Below, piece after piece: positions 37,306 to 46,314 of a stretch of DNA of 64,000 nt (within the stretch, counting starts at the first letter, position 1; the number at the start of each line of letters is the position of its first letter). The notes under the pieces are model-generated. The model worked only from the letters and a program-made list of their open reading frames with translations. It did not search any database and had not been told where the DNA came from. This stretch comes from Spartobacteria bacterium (lineage in GTDB: Bacteria; Verrucomicrobiota; Verrucomicrobiia; Chthoniobacterales; UBA10450). The translations under genes and the position numbers were made by a program. Location of the stretch: the NCBI GenBank assembly GCA_003169975.1, contig PNAA01000059.1, forward strand, positions 1 to 64,000, given 5' to 3'.

Positions 37306-38310
37306 TTGATCCGACCACGATTCATCGTCCGCTGGCAGTTCATTTTTTGCGGGCTGCTCCTCGTCGCCGGCCTCGCCGGCACGCTCACGCGGGCGGAACT
37401 CACCGAGGAAGAAAAGAAGGAACTTTTCCTCAAGTCGCGCGAGAAAATGCGCACCGTCGCCTCGCCGACCCCCCCGGAGGAATCCGCCACCCCGCGCCCC
37501 AAACCGAAGCCCGCCAAACATCCGCCCGCGAAAAAGAAAAGGTCCGCCACCCCCAGGCCGACCCCTGAGCCGGAGGAAACACCGGAGCGCACCCCGCGAC
37601 CCGCCGCGCAGGAAACGCCCGAGCGCCACCCCACACCTGAAGAATCCACCCCGGCCCGCGCCGTCGCCGCCACACCAGCGCCCCGGCCCGCCGCCTCGGT
37701 CGCGCCGGCTGCTTCGTCGGCGCCGGCGCAGGTCGTGATCGAGAAATCCGGCTACCAAAAGCCGCGCGGCTTTTCCCTCCTGCCGTTCCACCTTTTCGGA
37801 AAACACTACACCTACCTCACCAGCTCCGTGCGCCGCGAGATCGATCGCGCCCCGGTCCTGCGCGAGCGCTGGCGCTTCATCATCGTGCACAACAGCGGCA
37901 CCCGGCAGGGCAACGCCCGCATCTTCGATTACTACCACCGCAACGTGCGGCGCATGACCAACGGCCTCGCCTACCATTTCGTCATCGGCAACGGCACCTC
38001 CTCGGGCAACGGCGAGATCGAAGTCGGCAACCGCTGGCGGCGGCAGATCAACGGCGGCCACGTGCACAGCGACTACCTCAACAACATTTCGTTAGGCATC
38101 TGCCTCGTCGGCGACTTCAACCGCGACCAGCCGACCCGCGCTCAGCTCGACTCCTGCGAGGAACTGATCCGCTACCTGCGCGCGCGCTGCGGCAAGGTCG
38201 AGCACAACGACATCCCGGTGCGCCCCCATCGCGAGATGAATCCGCCCCGCTGGCCGACCGATTGCCCCGGCGACGCCTTCCCCTATCGCTGGTTCGGGCA
38301 ATTCCGTTAG
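37306..38310 (+). CDS. Exported N-acetylmuramoyl-L-alanine amidase (PGRP/Amidase_2-like)
   Basis: 334 residues. Signal or anchor helix at 12-28, then a ~100-residue Pro/Ala/Lys/Glu-rich linker (residues about 45-145) that may span the cell wall, then a PGRP-type domain. The domain shows WRFIIVHNSGT (first zinc His), GLAYHFVIGNG (Tyr), INGGHVHS, NNISLGICLVGDF and, near the end, PHREMNPPRWPTDCPGD with a further His and a Cys in the usual place of zinc ligands. It would cut the amide bond between MurNAc and L-Ala in peptidoglycan. The start is TTG 37306, coupled to the preceding gene; ATGs further in would remove the signal sequence. Confidence 0.82.
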   Translation: MIRPRFIVRWQFIFCGLLLVAGLAGTLTRAELTEEEKKELFLKSREKMRTVASPTPPEESATPRPKPKPAKHPPAKKKRSATPRPTPEPEETPERTPRPAAQETPERHPTPEESTPARAVAATPAPRPAASVAPAASSAPAQVVIEKSGYQKPRGFSLLPFHLFGKHYTYLTSSVRREIDRAPVLRERWRFIIVHNSGTRQGNARIFDYYHRNVRRMTNGLAYHFVIGNGTSSGNGEIEVGNRWRRQINGGHVHSDYLNNISLGICLVGDFNRDQPTRAQLDSCEELIRYLRARCGKVEHNDIPVRPHREMNPPRWPTDCPGDAFPYRWFGQFR

Positions 38311-38341
38311 TGGGCCGTTGGAACGACGGAAATGCTGGTTT

Positions 38342-38503
38342 AACCGCAGAGCACGCAGAGGTTGACCTGGGGATTTCATCCCTCCTCAGTTGGACGTTGG
38401 GCGTTGGACGTTTTCCCCGGCCCTATTCCGCCAGACCGCCGCTACTCGATCATCTCCCGCGCAAACAGGGTAAATCCATCCCAACTCTGCGCCCTCTGCG
38501 GTT
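38342..38503. repeat. MITE-like element with imperfect terminal inverted repeats
   Basis: Left arm 38342-38360 (AACCGCAGAGCACGCAGAG) and right arm 38485-38503 pair at 17 of 19 positions. Between them are GTTGGACGTT units (about 38394-38418), and 38409-38424 is identical to the right flank of the repeat inside uvrA. The element sits between convergent genes and contains no open frame. The short CGCAGAG units are direct repeats inside each arm. Confidence 0.65.
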
Positions 38504-38548
38504 GACGCGCCCCGATCCAAATCGCGGCGCGTCCTCCCGCCGTGGCAA

Positions 38549-38992
38549 TTATTTCAGCGTGATCTCGCGCATGAGCTTGCTGCCCATGATCTCGCGAATC
38601 TCCAGACGCTTGGTCGCGGTCGCGCGTTGCTGGTCGGCACTGCCCACGATCTTGTTCGCGATCGGATCGGTCCGCTCCCGCAAGTTATCGAGCGACGCCA
38701 TGTCTTTCGATTCCACCATGATCAGGATGTCGTAATCCTGCGGCGTGGCCGCCTCGCCGATCATGATCTTGTAGTCGAGGATGATGTTCTGCTTTTTGAA
38801 TTCCTCCATTTCGCCCTTGAGCGTCTTGGCGAGACCTTTGAGGTAATCATCGGTCATGCCAGGCTTGGTTTTGATCATGGATACGCGCCAGACGGGCCCT
38901 TCGTTGTAGGGAGCGTCGCTTTGCGCCGGGCACAGCCCGGCCGAGGTCATGAGCAAGGCAGCGCTAACCGCCAGGGTAAGATATTTTTTCAT
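38549..38992 (-). CDS. Exported protein with possible dimeric alpha/beta-barrel fold
   Basis: 147 residues. Clear signal peptide MKKYLTLAVSAALLMTSAGLCPAQS. The mature part (VWRVSMIKTKPGMTDDYLKGLAKTLKGEMEEFKKQNIILDYKIMIGEAATPQDYDILIMVE) has the beta-alpha-beta pattern of stress-response A/B barrel or ABM-like proteins, with an N-terminal strand, a long helix and a second strand. No catalytic residues can be assigned. The start is ATG 38992, placing the signal peptide at the N-terminus. Confidence 0.72.
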   Translation of the reverse strand: MKKYLTLAVSAALLMTSAGLCPAQSDAPYNEGPVWRVSMIKTKPGMTDDYLKGLAKTLKGEMEEFKKQNIILDYKIMIGEAATPQDYDILIMVESKDMASLDNLRERTDPIANKIVGSADQQRATATKRLEIREIMGSKLMREITLK

Positions 38993-39135
38993 TTCGGTTT
39001 TCTTTCTATGGTTGATGAGCGGCTCGTCATGAGCCAATCGCGCCGAGTGTGGTTTGAGACCAACGGGCGTCAACAAAATTTCAGCGCCCTCCAAGCGACG
39101 GCACCTGGGCCACGCCCAAGAGCGAATCGCAGCGG

Positions 39136-39540
39136 ATGCGCGAAGACGCCCTCCTCGCCAAAGCCAACGTGCTCCGCATTGAAGTCACCCCTTTCACCGT
39201 CGGCGCCCTGCGCCCGGCGACGACTTCGGCATCACCGCCGCCGTCCCTCGCCGCCTTCAGCGCGCTGGTCGACGCTTACGAACAGGAAATCGGCAAACCC
39301 GGCACCGCCCGCAGCCAGCGCAAAGCCCAGGGCGCGGAACTGCGTCCACGCTACGCCGCGGCCGATGAGGACCTCGGCGACATGGACGACCTCTTCGAAG
39401 AACTGCGCGATAAAGGCGACTCCCAACGCCAGTTCGTCGAGACCTACTTCAACCTGCGCCGCCTCGGCGCCGGCGGGAGCGACGGTAGCGCCGGGATGAA
39501 CAAAGGCGGCCCGGCCAAGCCCACTCCGCCCGCGCCCTAG
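39136..39540 (+). CDS. Hypothetical acidic protein, possibly 5'-truncated
   Basis: 134 residues, no family recognised. Two parts: an N-terminal REDALLAKANVLRIEVTPFTVGALRPATTSASPPPS and a helical acidic part (LVDAYEQEIGKPGTARSQRKAQ...DEDLGDMDDLFEELRDKGDSQRQFVETYFNLRRL), then a Gly/Pro-rich tail. The frame stays open about 70 bases upstream of the ATG with protein-like sequence (PSDGTWATPKSESQRM), then meets a stop without another start, so the 5' end may have been lost. A hairpin follows the stop. Confidence 0.5.
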   Translation: MREDALLAKANVLRIEVTPFTVGALRPATTSASPPPSLAAFSALVDAYEQEIGKPGTARSQRKAQGAELRPRYAAADEDLGDMDDLFEELRDKGDSQRQFVETYFNLRRLGAGGSDGSAGMNKGGPAKPTPPAP

Positions 39541-39542
39541 CC

Positions 39543-39574
39543 AGCCCGCGATTGATCGAGGGAAAACGCGGGCT
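39543..39574. terminator. Inverted repeat after hypothetical gene
   Basis: AGCCCGCG (39543-39550) and CGCGGGCT (39567-39574) form a perfect 8-bp stem with a 16-base loop. It begins 3 bases after the stop codon. There is no T-run, so a rho-independent terminator is only possible. Confidence 0.4.
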
Positions 39575-39610
39575 CCCAAGACGCCTCGGCCGTGATAGAC
39601 ACGAAAAATT

Positions 39611-39630
39611 GTTCGCCTTCAAAGGCGAAC
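39611..39630. terminator. Perfect hairpin
   Basis: GTTCGCC-TTCAAA-GGCGAAC, a 7-bp stem (9 bp if the inner T-A pairs form). It lies between the hypothetical gene and the convergent exported-protein gene and may end either transcript. Confidence 0.4.
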
Positions 39631-39742
39631 GTTCGTACATAACTCGTTAGCCAAAAAGCCGGAAGACATCTTCGTCGAATGGGGCAAGCGCATCGACTGG
39701 AGGCATCGGAGCGGCCATCGGTTGGCTGCATCGCCTGAGTGC

Positions 39743-40423
39743 CTATTGCACCTGGGTAACCTTGAACTGAATGCCGGTGCTGTCGGCGTTATAGTTACCG
39801 TTTTGGCCGAAGTCAACGGCGAAATCGAGTGTGTCTCCAGCCGACATCGCGAGCGTGCGGTGTAACGAAACCGGCGATTTATAGACGTTAATGTTTCCAC
39901 TGAAAAGGGTGTTGTTCGAGTTAAGCACCACGTAAAAACCAGTTGTAGTCGGGCCGCCATGATCCAGGCCCACTACTCTTCCCTGGAAGAGGAAACTCCC
40001 TGATGTTGGGGCCGTCCAACGCACTACGCTCACCTCATTGTTAGGTCCAGGATGCAATTGGAGATACGTTGGGGGCACACAAAAACTAAGGAAGCAAAGC
40101 ACTTGCTGGGTGTCATTGTGTCCGACAAGCGGAGGAGCGTACATCATCATCCCAGTCTCGAGCCACCCGCTCAGGCCGTTAAACGTGGTAGTGTCTGTCA
40201 CAGTATAAAGATTGAGCGGAGAGCCAAGGGGAGACATCCAGCCATAAGACCAGGCTCCGTTCGGGTTCGAGATAATCGAGAAATCCCGGACGGCATCATA
40301 GTCGGCTGTGACAGTTCTTTGGACTTGCGCCGAACCCGCTTGAGGGAAAAAGAGCAAGACGACTAAACCGATTAAGAGGAGTGGATTGAAGAAGGTGGAT
40401 CGAGAAGCGGACTTTGTTTTCAT
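39743..40423 (-). CDS. Exported protein with predicted beta-sandwich domain
   Basis: 226 residues. Signal peptide FFNPLLLIGLVVLLFFPQAGSAQ, then a mature domain rich in Gly, Asn, Thr and Ser with strand-like segments (AVRDFSIISNPNGAWSYGW, WTAPTSGSFLFQGRVVGLD, GDTLDFAVDFGQNGNYNADSTGIQFKV). The pattern is shared by many Verrucomicrobia and Planctomycetes surface proteins, some of which carry PEP-CTERM sorting signals; none is visible at this C-terminus. Probably secreted or surface bound; ligand unknown. Confidence 0.72.
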   Translation of the reverse strand: MKTKSASRSTFFNPLLLIGLVVLLFFPQAGSAQVQRTVTADYDAVRDFSIISNPNGAWSYGWMSPLGSPLNLYTVTDTTTFNGLSGWLETGMMMYAPPLVGHNDTQQVLCFLSFCVPPTYLQLHPGPNNEVSVVRWTAPTSGSFLFQGRVVGLDHGGPTTTGFYVVLNSNNTLFSGNINVYKSPVSLHRTLAMSAGDTLDFAVDFGQNGNYNADSTGIQFKVTQVQ

Positions 40424-40731
40424 AGAGCTTTTGCTATTTAATTCGCGCGATCAAGTCAAGTTCCGAATAGTTGAACACAATGGACTAGCAGAGCAGTGGG
40501 ACTTTCGGAGCAGGGTGCAAAAGCGCTTGGGGGGCAAAGAGAATTACGCAGCTGCGGCAGTCGGGTGGGCCAAGCGTCGCGCGCGTGAGTCAGGATCGGT
40601 GAAATGACGGTCCCGGGCTCAATCCCAGGCGAAAGCCTCGTGTCTGAGTTGGTCCGGCTTCGGGGCAAAGCCCAACGGAGACGGGGCTAGAAACCCCTGC
40701 GAAGGGGCAATCCGGGTGGTTTTGTGGCCAT
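40424..40731. other. Intergenic region, no gene recognised
   Basis: 308 bases upstream of the exported-protein gene and downstream of a minus-strand hypothetical gene. It contains a short hairpin (ACCCCTGCGAAGGGGC region near 40692) and no convincing reading frame. Confidence 0.4.
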
Positions 40732-41406
40732 TCAAGGCCTTGAGGACTCGGCGCGCCGCTTTGCCTCCGCGTATCGGGCCGTCCAGTCTGTCACCGCTTG
40801 TCTGCGGAACTTCCAATGCGCGCCCGCCGTGCGCAGGCGGTTGATGACTTGCTCATTCGTCAATTCTGCGGAGGTCTTGTGTTTAACGTTGCCCGTGGGA
40901 CGCCCAGCTCGCTTGCGCTGGAGCTTTCGGCTAATGACCGCGAACCGCCAGTGTTGGCCAAACATCCGGTTTAGGATTGCGTACTCCCCCTCCCAGCGGA
41001 TCAGGTATGGTTCAACCGGCGCGTCCTTGCGTAGAAAGTTGCGGTGCTCGCGGATGACCTCGGCCAAGTGCGCCTTCAGGAACAGGAACCACTCAACATA
41101 GTCCTCCCATCGGTCGGCCCGGTCGAGCATCTCCAAGATGCAAAACGGCAGGATCCTCAGCCCGCGTTTAAACTCATCCTTCGAGAGCGTCGGTTCCAAG
41201 CGCCACGTCGCTTGAAATAACTGCTCGTAGATCGCCAGTCCAACCCCATACTCCCGCGTCCCGTCGATCCACGCGCGGATCACGCAGTTGTTTGGCCACT
41301 TCATCAGGTGCCGGTACTGCCGCACCGTCATCTTTCCATCGCCATAGGGTTCCCCGAGGTAATGAAACCAATGCGGAACGAGCCAGAATTTATCGCTTGG
41401 CCTCAC
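40732..41406 (-). CDS. Hypothetical protein
   Basis: 224 residues, Trp-, Arg- and Tyr-rich, no recognised domain. It opens with DKFWLVPHWFHYLGEPYGDGKMTVRQYRHLMKWPNNCVIRAWIDG and ends with a basic region (SRKLQRKRAGRPTGNVKHKT, then RQAVTDWTARYAEAKRRAE). The GTG start (41406-41404) overlaps the stop of the small upstream frame at 41403 (GTGA), typical of a coupled pair. The basic tail could bind nucleic acid, which is inference only. Confidence 0.5.
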   Translation of the reverse strand: MRPSDKFWLVPHWFHYLGEPYGDGKMTVRQYRHLMKWPNNCVIRAWIDGTREYGVGLAIYEQLFQATWRLEPTLSKDEFKRGLRILPFCILEMLDRADRWEDYVEWFLFLKAHLAEVIREHRNFLRKDAPVEPYLIRWEGEYAILNRMFGQHWRFAVISRKLQRKRAGRPTGNVKHKTSAELTNEQVINRLRTAGAHWKFRRQAVTDWTARYAEAKRRAESSRP

Positions 41407-41642
41407 GCCAAATCCTCATCAGCGGCGTCGCTTCGTACGTCGTGGACCGCCCCTAGCGTGAATGGCTCATCCGGCTTCACCAGTACGGGCTTGATCCAAA
41501 GCCACCGCCGTAGACTCAGCTTCGCGCCGTAGGCCTGATTACGCCGTGAAACGCCGATTGACGCGTGCGGCAACACCTCGTAGTTTTCATCCCTTGTGCC
41601 CACAATCGAGGAGATGTGGAAGCTGGTTTTTAAGAACGGCAA
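41403..41642 (-). CDS. Small hypothetical protein
   Basis: 79 residues, no family recognised. It ends VHDVRSDAADEDLA and its TGA overlaps the start of the 40732-41406 gene. The 5' end overlaps a possible plus-strand gene by about 47 bases, so the start may lie further in. Support comes mainly from the 4-base overlap with the downstream gene. Confidence 0.4.
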   Translation of the reverse strand: MPFLKTSFHISSIVGTRDENYEVLPHASIGVSRRNQAYGAKLSLRRWLWIKPVLVKPDEPFTLGAVHDVRSDAADEDLA

Positions 41643-41826
41643 GCGTCGCTTCTGTTACGACACCGACGCTCAAAGCGACCACGCCGTGTTTGAGTCGCAG
41701 TTTGTCGAGCCCTTGCGCTCACTGGAGCGACGCGGTTGGGTCAAGCTCGATGAGATCCGCCTCAACATTGATGGTCACTCCTTCATCGGCTTCGTGGATG
41801 TCGTCTCCGTGACGCCCCCTGCGTGA
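41596..41826 (+). CDS. Small hypothetical protein
   Basis: 76 residues from GTG 41596, or 70 from ATG 41614. MWKLVFKNGKRRFCYDTDAQSDHAVFESQFVEPLRSLERRGWVKLDEIRLNIDGHSFIGFVDVVSV has a balanced composition with alternating strands and a helix, which favours a real protein, but no family is recognised. It overlaps the 5' end of the minus-strand small frame. Confidence 0.42.
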   Translation: MPTIEEMWKLVFKNGKRRFCYDTDAQSDHAVFESQFVEPLRSLERRGWVKLDEIRLNIDGHSFIGFVDVVSVTPPA

Positions 41827-42042
41827 AATCCGGCCATGACACGTCTAGCGACGGTAGCTCATCCTGTGTCTCGTTGAACGCGTGAAGACTGCGGTGCTTC
41901 TCTCCGCGAATCCCGGCCAAATTTCTTGCCTGGAAACGCCGCCGGTGGCAGCGTCCTTAGACCATGGCGCGGTCGCCGTTTCACAATTACTTATCAACGG
42001 GCCCACGCGGCCACGCTTAAACAACCTACTGGAGAAAAATAC

Positions 42043-42867
42043 ATGAGCACAATCACAGTGAAGGACGGCACAGAGATTTACTACAAGGATTGGGGCAGCG
42101 GCCAACCCATCGTTTTCTCGCACGGTTGGCCTCTCTCGGCCGACGATTGGGACGCCCAAATGATGTTCTTCTTAAATCACGGCTATCGCGTCATTGCCCA
42201 CGACCGGCGAGGTCACGGACGCTCGAGCCAACCCGGCGACGGACACGATATGGATCACTACGCCGACGACCTCGCCGCGCTCACCGCGCATCTCAATTTA
42301 AAGGATGCCATCCATGTGGGCCATTCGACGGGCGGTGGTGAGGTCACCCGTTACATCGGGCGCCACGGCGAAAGTCGCGTCGCCAAGGCCGTCCTCATCA
42401 GCTCGGTGCCGCCGCTCATGGTAAAGACACCCGCAAATCCCGGCGGTCTGCCGAAAGAGGTATTCGACGGCTTTCAGGCGCAGGTGGCCACCAACAGGGC
42501 GCAATTTTATCTGGATGTGCCGACCGGACCCTTTTACGGCTACAACCGGCCAGGCGCGAAAGTATCTCAGGGTGTGATCCGGAATTGGTGGCGCCAGGGC
42601 ATGATGGGCGGAGCCAAGGCGCACTATGATGGCGTCGTAGCCTTCTCCCAGACGGACTTCACGGAGGATCTGAAGAAGTTCTCGGTGCCGACTTTGGTCA
42701 TGCACGGCGATGATGACCAGATCGTTCCTTATGCAGACTCCGCCCCGCTGAGCGCCAAGTTGGTAAAGGGCGCCATATTGAAAACCTACAAAGGCTTTCC
42801 GCACGGGATGCCGACGACGAACGCAGACCAGATCAATGCCGACCTCCTCGAATTCATTAAGTCGTAA
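42043..42867 (+). CDS. Alpha/beta hydrolase (non-haem chloroperoxidase-like)
   Basis: 274 residues. Fold and motifs match cofactor-free haloperoxidase/esterase enzymes: [32 protein letters not shown] (oxyanion HGW), [18 protein letters not shown], nucleophile elbow [10 protein letters not shown], acid in [11 protein letters not shown] and catalytic His in YKGFPHGMP. Probably hydrolyses esters or catalyses perhydrolysis in the cytoplasm. Start ATG 42043 has GGAG about 8 bases upstream; the longer frame adds unrelated residues. Confidence 0.92.
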   Translation: MSTITVKDGTEIYYKDWGSGQPIVFSHGWPLSADDWDAQMMFFLNHGYRVIAHDRRGHGRSSQPGDGHDMDHYADDLAALTAHLNLKDAIHVGHSTGGGEVTRYIGRHGESRVAKAVLISSVPPLMVKTPANPGGLPKEVFDGFQAQVATNRAQFYLDVPTGPFYGYNRPGAKVSQGVIRNWWRQGMMGGAKAHYDGVVAFSQTDFTEDLKKFSVPTLVMHGDDDQIVPYADSAPLSAKLVKGAILKTYKGFPHGMPTTNADQINADLLEFIKS

Positions 42868-43017
42868 ACGCAAACTACTCGGTCCTCAGATAAGTCCGCA
42901 TTCTGCCGGCCCAAAGCCTATAAGTGTGATTTATGGCTGTACTGCCTTCGCTGCCGTCACTAATCCTGGACCTCGTTAGATGCCCAAGACACGCCATTCT
43001 CTCCAACCGATACTCGC

Positions 43018-43443
43018 ATGAATGAATCTGCCGCCCCACCTCGCAAGGCTGTGATTCTTGCCCCCGGTGAGGGGCGGTCCTATCCGATGGGCCGCATCGC
43101 AGCCGTCTTCAAAGCCAACGAATCCGAAAGCGAATCGCGCTACTCCATCTCGGAATGGTGGCTTGAGCCACACACGCAGGGTCCGGGCGCTCACTCGCAC
43201 CCTGAGGACGACATCTTTTACGTCCTCGAAGGCATCATGAGCGTCTTAGTAGGTGAGGCGTGGACTCATGCCACTCACGGATCATTCATTCTTGTACCTG
43301 GTGGCGTCACCCACGACTTCGAGAACCGCGACGACATACGAGCCGGGGTGCTCAACCTGTCCATACCGGGTTCGTTCGAGGGGCACATTCCTGCAATTGC
43401 GCGGTGGTTTAGCGAAAATCCACCTCAAGATGCAGGCCTCTAA
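43018..43443 (+). CDS. Cupin-domain protein
   Basis: 141 residues with a single cupin beta-barrel. Motif 1 is GPGAHSHPEDDIFYVLEGIMSV (two His and a Glu/Asp cluster for metal) and motif 2 is GSFILVPGGVTHDFEN (third His). Such small cupins bind a metal and act as isomerases, dioxygenases or sensors; the substrate cannot be told. It follows the hydrolase after 150 bases and seems to be an independent unit. Confidence 0.85.
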   Translation: MNESAAPPRKAVILAPGEGRSYPMGRIAAVFKANESESESRYSISEWWLEPHTQGPGAHSHPEDDIFYVLEGIMSVLVGEAWTHATHGSFILVPGGVTHDFENRDDIRAGVLNLSIPGSFEGHIPAIARWFSENPPQDAGL

Positions 43444-43549
43444 CCCGACGCTGGAGCCAACTCCGAAAGCATTCGCGAGCAGGCACATTGGCCGCGGTGA
43501 AGTCCATGTTTGATTTTATGAATCAGTTCGCGACGGCTGATCTTGTGCC

Positions 43550-43957
43550 ATGAAGAAAGCCGTTCCCTCTCCAAATTCAAAGATAGCCAGATCGTTGCTC
43601 GAAAGGCGTCGCCGGCATGTGGTCGCTTTTGTCGAATCCTTGCCAGACGCGTTCGCTGTTCCTGGGGGCGATAGCCACTTGAGTCTCGAAGTCCGCGGCA
43701 AACGGTTCGGTTACTTTCTTGACAATCATCACGGCGACGGCCGGGTGGCTTTGAATTGTAAGACCGTTCCCGGTGTGAATGAAACTCTCGCCCATGCTGC
43801 TTCGGAACGCTTTTTCATCCCCAAATACGTCGGGGCTCGTGGCTGGCTTGGTCTCTGGCTTGATCTGCCGAAGATCGACTGGGAAGAGGTTGAGAGCGTG
43901 ATCACGGAAGCTTACCGTCTGGTCGCTCCGCGAGCGCTTGTCTCCAGGCTGCCATGA
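43550..43957 (+). CDS. MmcQ/YjbR-family protein
   Basis: 135 residues of the MmcQ/YjbR fold (double-wing DNA-binding-like). Core motifs: HVVAFVESLPDAFAVPG, LEVRGKRFGYFLDNHHGDGRVALNCKT, ERFFIPKYVGARGWLGLWLD and the helix WEEVESVITEAYRLVAP. The role of the family is not established; members are small cytoplasmic proteins often next to unrelated genes. No partner is obvious here. Confidence 0.83.
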   Translation: MKKAVPSPNSKIARSLLERRRRHVVAFVESLPDAFAVPGGDSHLSLEVRGKRFGYFLDNHHGDGRVALNCKTVPGVNETLAHAASERFFIPKYVGARGWLGLWLDLPKIDWEEVESVITEAYRLVAPRALVSRLP

Positions 43958-44078
43958 ACCAAACGCCCGACCAGACGTCGCAGCCAACATCGGGCTGTCC
44001 TCGTTATGGCAAACCGGTCAGTCTTTAAATCGTGCGAACTCTCAAAGCGTGTAATTATTCTCGCGCGAATGGAAGCTG

Positions 44079-45716
44079 TCACGACGCCAGCATCGCCCGC
44101 GCGCGCTCCAGCGCGGCGTCGATATTCGCGCAGATATTCTCCAGCCCGACGGCATCGACGAAGCCACCTTCGAAAAGGACTTTCATCGGCTGCGGTTGCA
44201 TCCCGCTGAAGACCATTCGCGTCCCGCAACTGCGGAACTTCTCGCGCACCAGATTGAGCACCCGCAGCCCGGTCGCATCGATCGCGGGGACGTTGCGCAT
44301 CCGGAAAATCACCACCGGCGGCGTCGCGCCCGAGCGCTCGAGGGCCGCTTCCAGTTTCTCGGCCACGCCGAAAAAGAGCGGACCCTCGAAACGATAAACC
44401 AGCACCCCCGGCGGGATCTTCTTGCCGCGCACCGACTCGCCGCCCACTTCGAGATCGCTTTCCGCCGTCACCAGATGGATCTGGGTCACCGCTTCCATTT
44501 GCCTAACGAAAAGCGCCGCCGCGATGAGCAACCCCAGCCCGACCGCGACCGTCAGCCCGAAGGCCACCGTCAGTGCGAAAGTCACGAGCAAGACCCAGAA
44601 ATCGCCGCGCGGCCCGCGCGCCATAATCCCGAAATTGTGCCACTCGCCCATCCGCCACGCGACCACCATGAGCACCCCGCTGAAGGTCGCCAACGGGATG
44701 AAGCGCGCGAGCGGCGCTGCCAGCAGGACGATGAGAAGGAGCGTGATCGAATGCACCATCCCCGCGACCGGCGTGCGTCCGCCGGAACGGACGTTGGTCG
44801 CGGTGCGCGCGATCGCCCCGGTGGCCGCGATCCCGCCGCAGAGCGGACTAACGAGATTCGCCAGCCCCTGCCCGATCAACTCCTGATTGGAATCGTGCCG
44901 GCGGCCGATCATTCCATCGGCGACCATCGCCGAGAGAAGCGACTCGATCGCACCGAGCATCGCGATCGTGAAAGCCGGCAAGACGAGCGTCTGAATGCGC
45001 GCGAACGAGATCGCGGGAATTTGCAGGCCCGGGAAACCCTGCGGGATCCCGCCAAAGCGCGAGCCGATCGTCTCGATCGGGAAAGCCAGCGCGTGCGCCA
45101 CGATCGTCAGGCCGATGAGCGCCAGGATCGCCGGCGGCACCGCGCGCCAGCGGCGCGGCCAGAAGACCATCGCGGCGATCGTCACCAACCCGACGACCAG
45201 CGCCTGCCATTGCGTTTGATTCACGTGCCTAACGAGCACGCCGATCTGCTGCAGCGCATTGACCGGCAGCGCCCCGCGCAAGCCGAGCAGTTCCCGCAGT
45301 TGCCCAACGAAAATGATCACCGCGATCCCGCTCGTGAACCCGGCGATCACCGGATACGGAATATATTTGATCAGCGCGCCGAGCCGGAGCGCGCCCATCG
45401 CGATCAACATCGCCCCGGCCATCAGCGTCGCGAGCGCCAGCCCGCCGTAACCCTGCGCCGCGACAATTCCGGCAATGATCGGCACGAACGCGCCGGTCGG
45501 CCCGCCGATCTGCACCCGGCTGCCGCCAAAAGCCGAAATCAAAAACCCGCCGATGATCGCGGTCCAAATTCCCTGCGCCGGAGTCACGCCCGAGGCAATT
45601 CCAAACCCGATCGCGAGCGGCAGCGCCACAATTGCGACCGTGATCCCCGCGAGCAGATCGCGAAGAAACGCGTGGCCGTTGTAATCGGAAAAATAATCGA
45701 AAAGGCGGGGCCGCAT
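44079..45716 (-). CDS. SulP-family anion transporter with STAS domain
   Basis: 545 residues. The membrane part (about 1-400) has 10-12 helices with the family signatures AGITVAIVALPLAIGFGIASGVTPAQGIWTAIIGG and GPTGAFVPIIAGIVA. The C-terminal STAS domain (about 430-535) includes VVIFRMRNVPAIDATGLRVLNLV. It imports sulfate, bicarbonate or another inorganic anion through the inner membrane. Two CGTTAGGC motifs are inside the gene. The long open frame on the opposite strand is a shadow of its codon bias. Confidence 0.92.
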   Translation of the reverse strand: MRPRLFDYFSDYNGHAFLRDLLAGITVAIVALPLAIGFGIASGVTPAQGIWTAIIGGFLISAFGGSRVQIGGPTGAFVPIIAGIVAAQGYGGLALATLMAGAMLIAMGALRLGALIKYIPYPVIAGFTSGIAVIIFVGQLRELLGLRGALPVNALQQIGVLVRHVNQTQWQALVVGLVTIAAMVFWPRRWRAVPPAILALIGLTIVAHALAFPIETIGSRFGGIPQGFPGLQIPAISFARIQTLVLPAFTIAMLGAIESLLSAMVADGMIGRRHDSNQELIGQGLANLVSPLCGGIAATGAIARTATNVRSGGRTPVAGMVHSITLLLIVLLAAPLARFIPLATFSGVLMVVAWRMGEWHNFGIMARGPRGDFWVLLVTFALTVAFGLTVAVGLGLLIAAALFVRQMEAVTQIHLVTAESDLEVGGESVRGKKIPPGVLVYRFEGPLFFGVAEKLEAALERSGATPPVVIFRMRNVPAIDATGLRVLNLVREKFRSCGTRMVFSGMQPQPMKVLFEGGFVDAVGLENICANIDAALERARAMLAS

Positions 45717-46074
45717 GATTATTCAGACAGGATTAACAGGATTTTGGGGAAAGCCCACCGTCATTCCAAGCTGGGTGCGGCGAAACGGATAATGTTTTCA
45801 TCGCGCCTGCGAACTACCTCGCTGGTTACCCTATGAAAACCACCGCTTCACTCGGCATTGTCCTGAACCGGAGCCGCGTGGAAAGCCGGCGCGGAATGGG
45901 GTAACTTTCACGCGACGCCGGCTGTCTTTACTGCTGGCGAAAGGATGCTACTCACAGAGGAGATTAATGTTTATGGACTCATGGATTTTTCGCCCAGGAT
46001 GTAGAGGCGATGCGCGAGCGCTCTTATCGAATTCTCCAGTCGGCGAAGAACGGGCTGAGCCTCGCTTTCGGAAG
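45717..46074. other. Intergenic region with a short dispersed-type repeat
   Basis: About 360 bases upstream of the SulP gene and a small lipoprotein gene. Near 45722 it contains CAGACAGGATTAACAGGATT, a repeat of ACAGGATT units of the kind seen dispersed in Planctomycetes-Verrucomicrobia genomes. No gene recognised. Confidence 0.4.
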
Positions 46075-46224
46075 ATGCCAGTGGTCTCGCTCGTTCTTGC
46101 CTGCGCGCTGCTGAGCGGCGGTTGCGCCGACGATGCGTTCCTCCCGACGCCGGATAATCTGCCGCCCGGGCAGGCTGCCCCATCCGACGATTCGCAACAA
46201 CCACCGCCGCCGCCCGCAGGCGGG
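46075..46224 (+). CDS. Small lipoprotein
   Basis: About 50 residues from ATG 46075: MPVVSLVLACALLSGGC, a signal with lipobox LSGGC, followed by a short acidic Pro-rich tail (DDAFLPTPDNLPPGQAAPSDDSQQPPPPPAGG). A longer frame from 45967 would put residues before the signal and is not preferred. Function unknown; probably anchored in a membrane as a short tether. Confidence 0.55.
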
Positions 46225-46314
46225 TAAGTCAACTCTCTTCACCAGTCGCTAATCACAGGCCGACGGGCAGTCGCTGCGGCGAACGCGGGCTGGCGCGATG
46301 AATCATCCGCCAGG

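Noticed and set aside
40424-40620. Short plus-strand frames upstream of the exported protein
   Set aside because: No ribosome binding site and no protein-like sequence.
42868-44078. Hydrolase-cupin-MmcQ block as an integron cassette array
   Set aside because: GTTAGAT near 42974 and CTAACCCGACGCTGGAGC near 43440 look cassette-like, but no pair of matching simple sites could be placed around any gene.
44196-45836. 546-residue plus-strand open frame
   Set aside because: Composition is Arg/Asp/His/Gln-rich without fold-like segments, and it lies opposite the clear SulP transporter; it is a codon-bias shadow.
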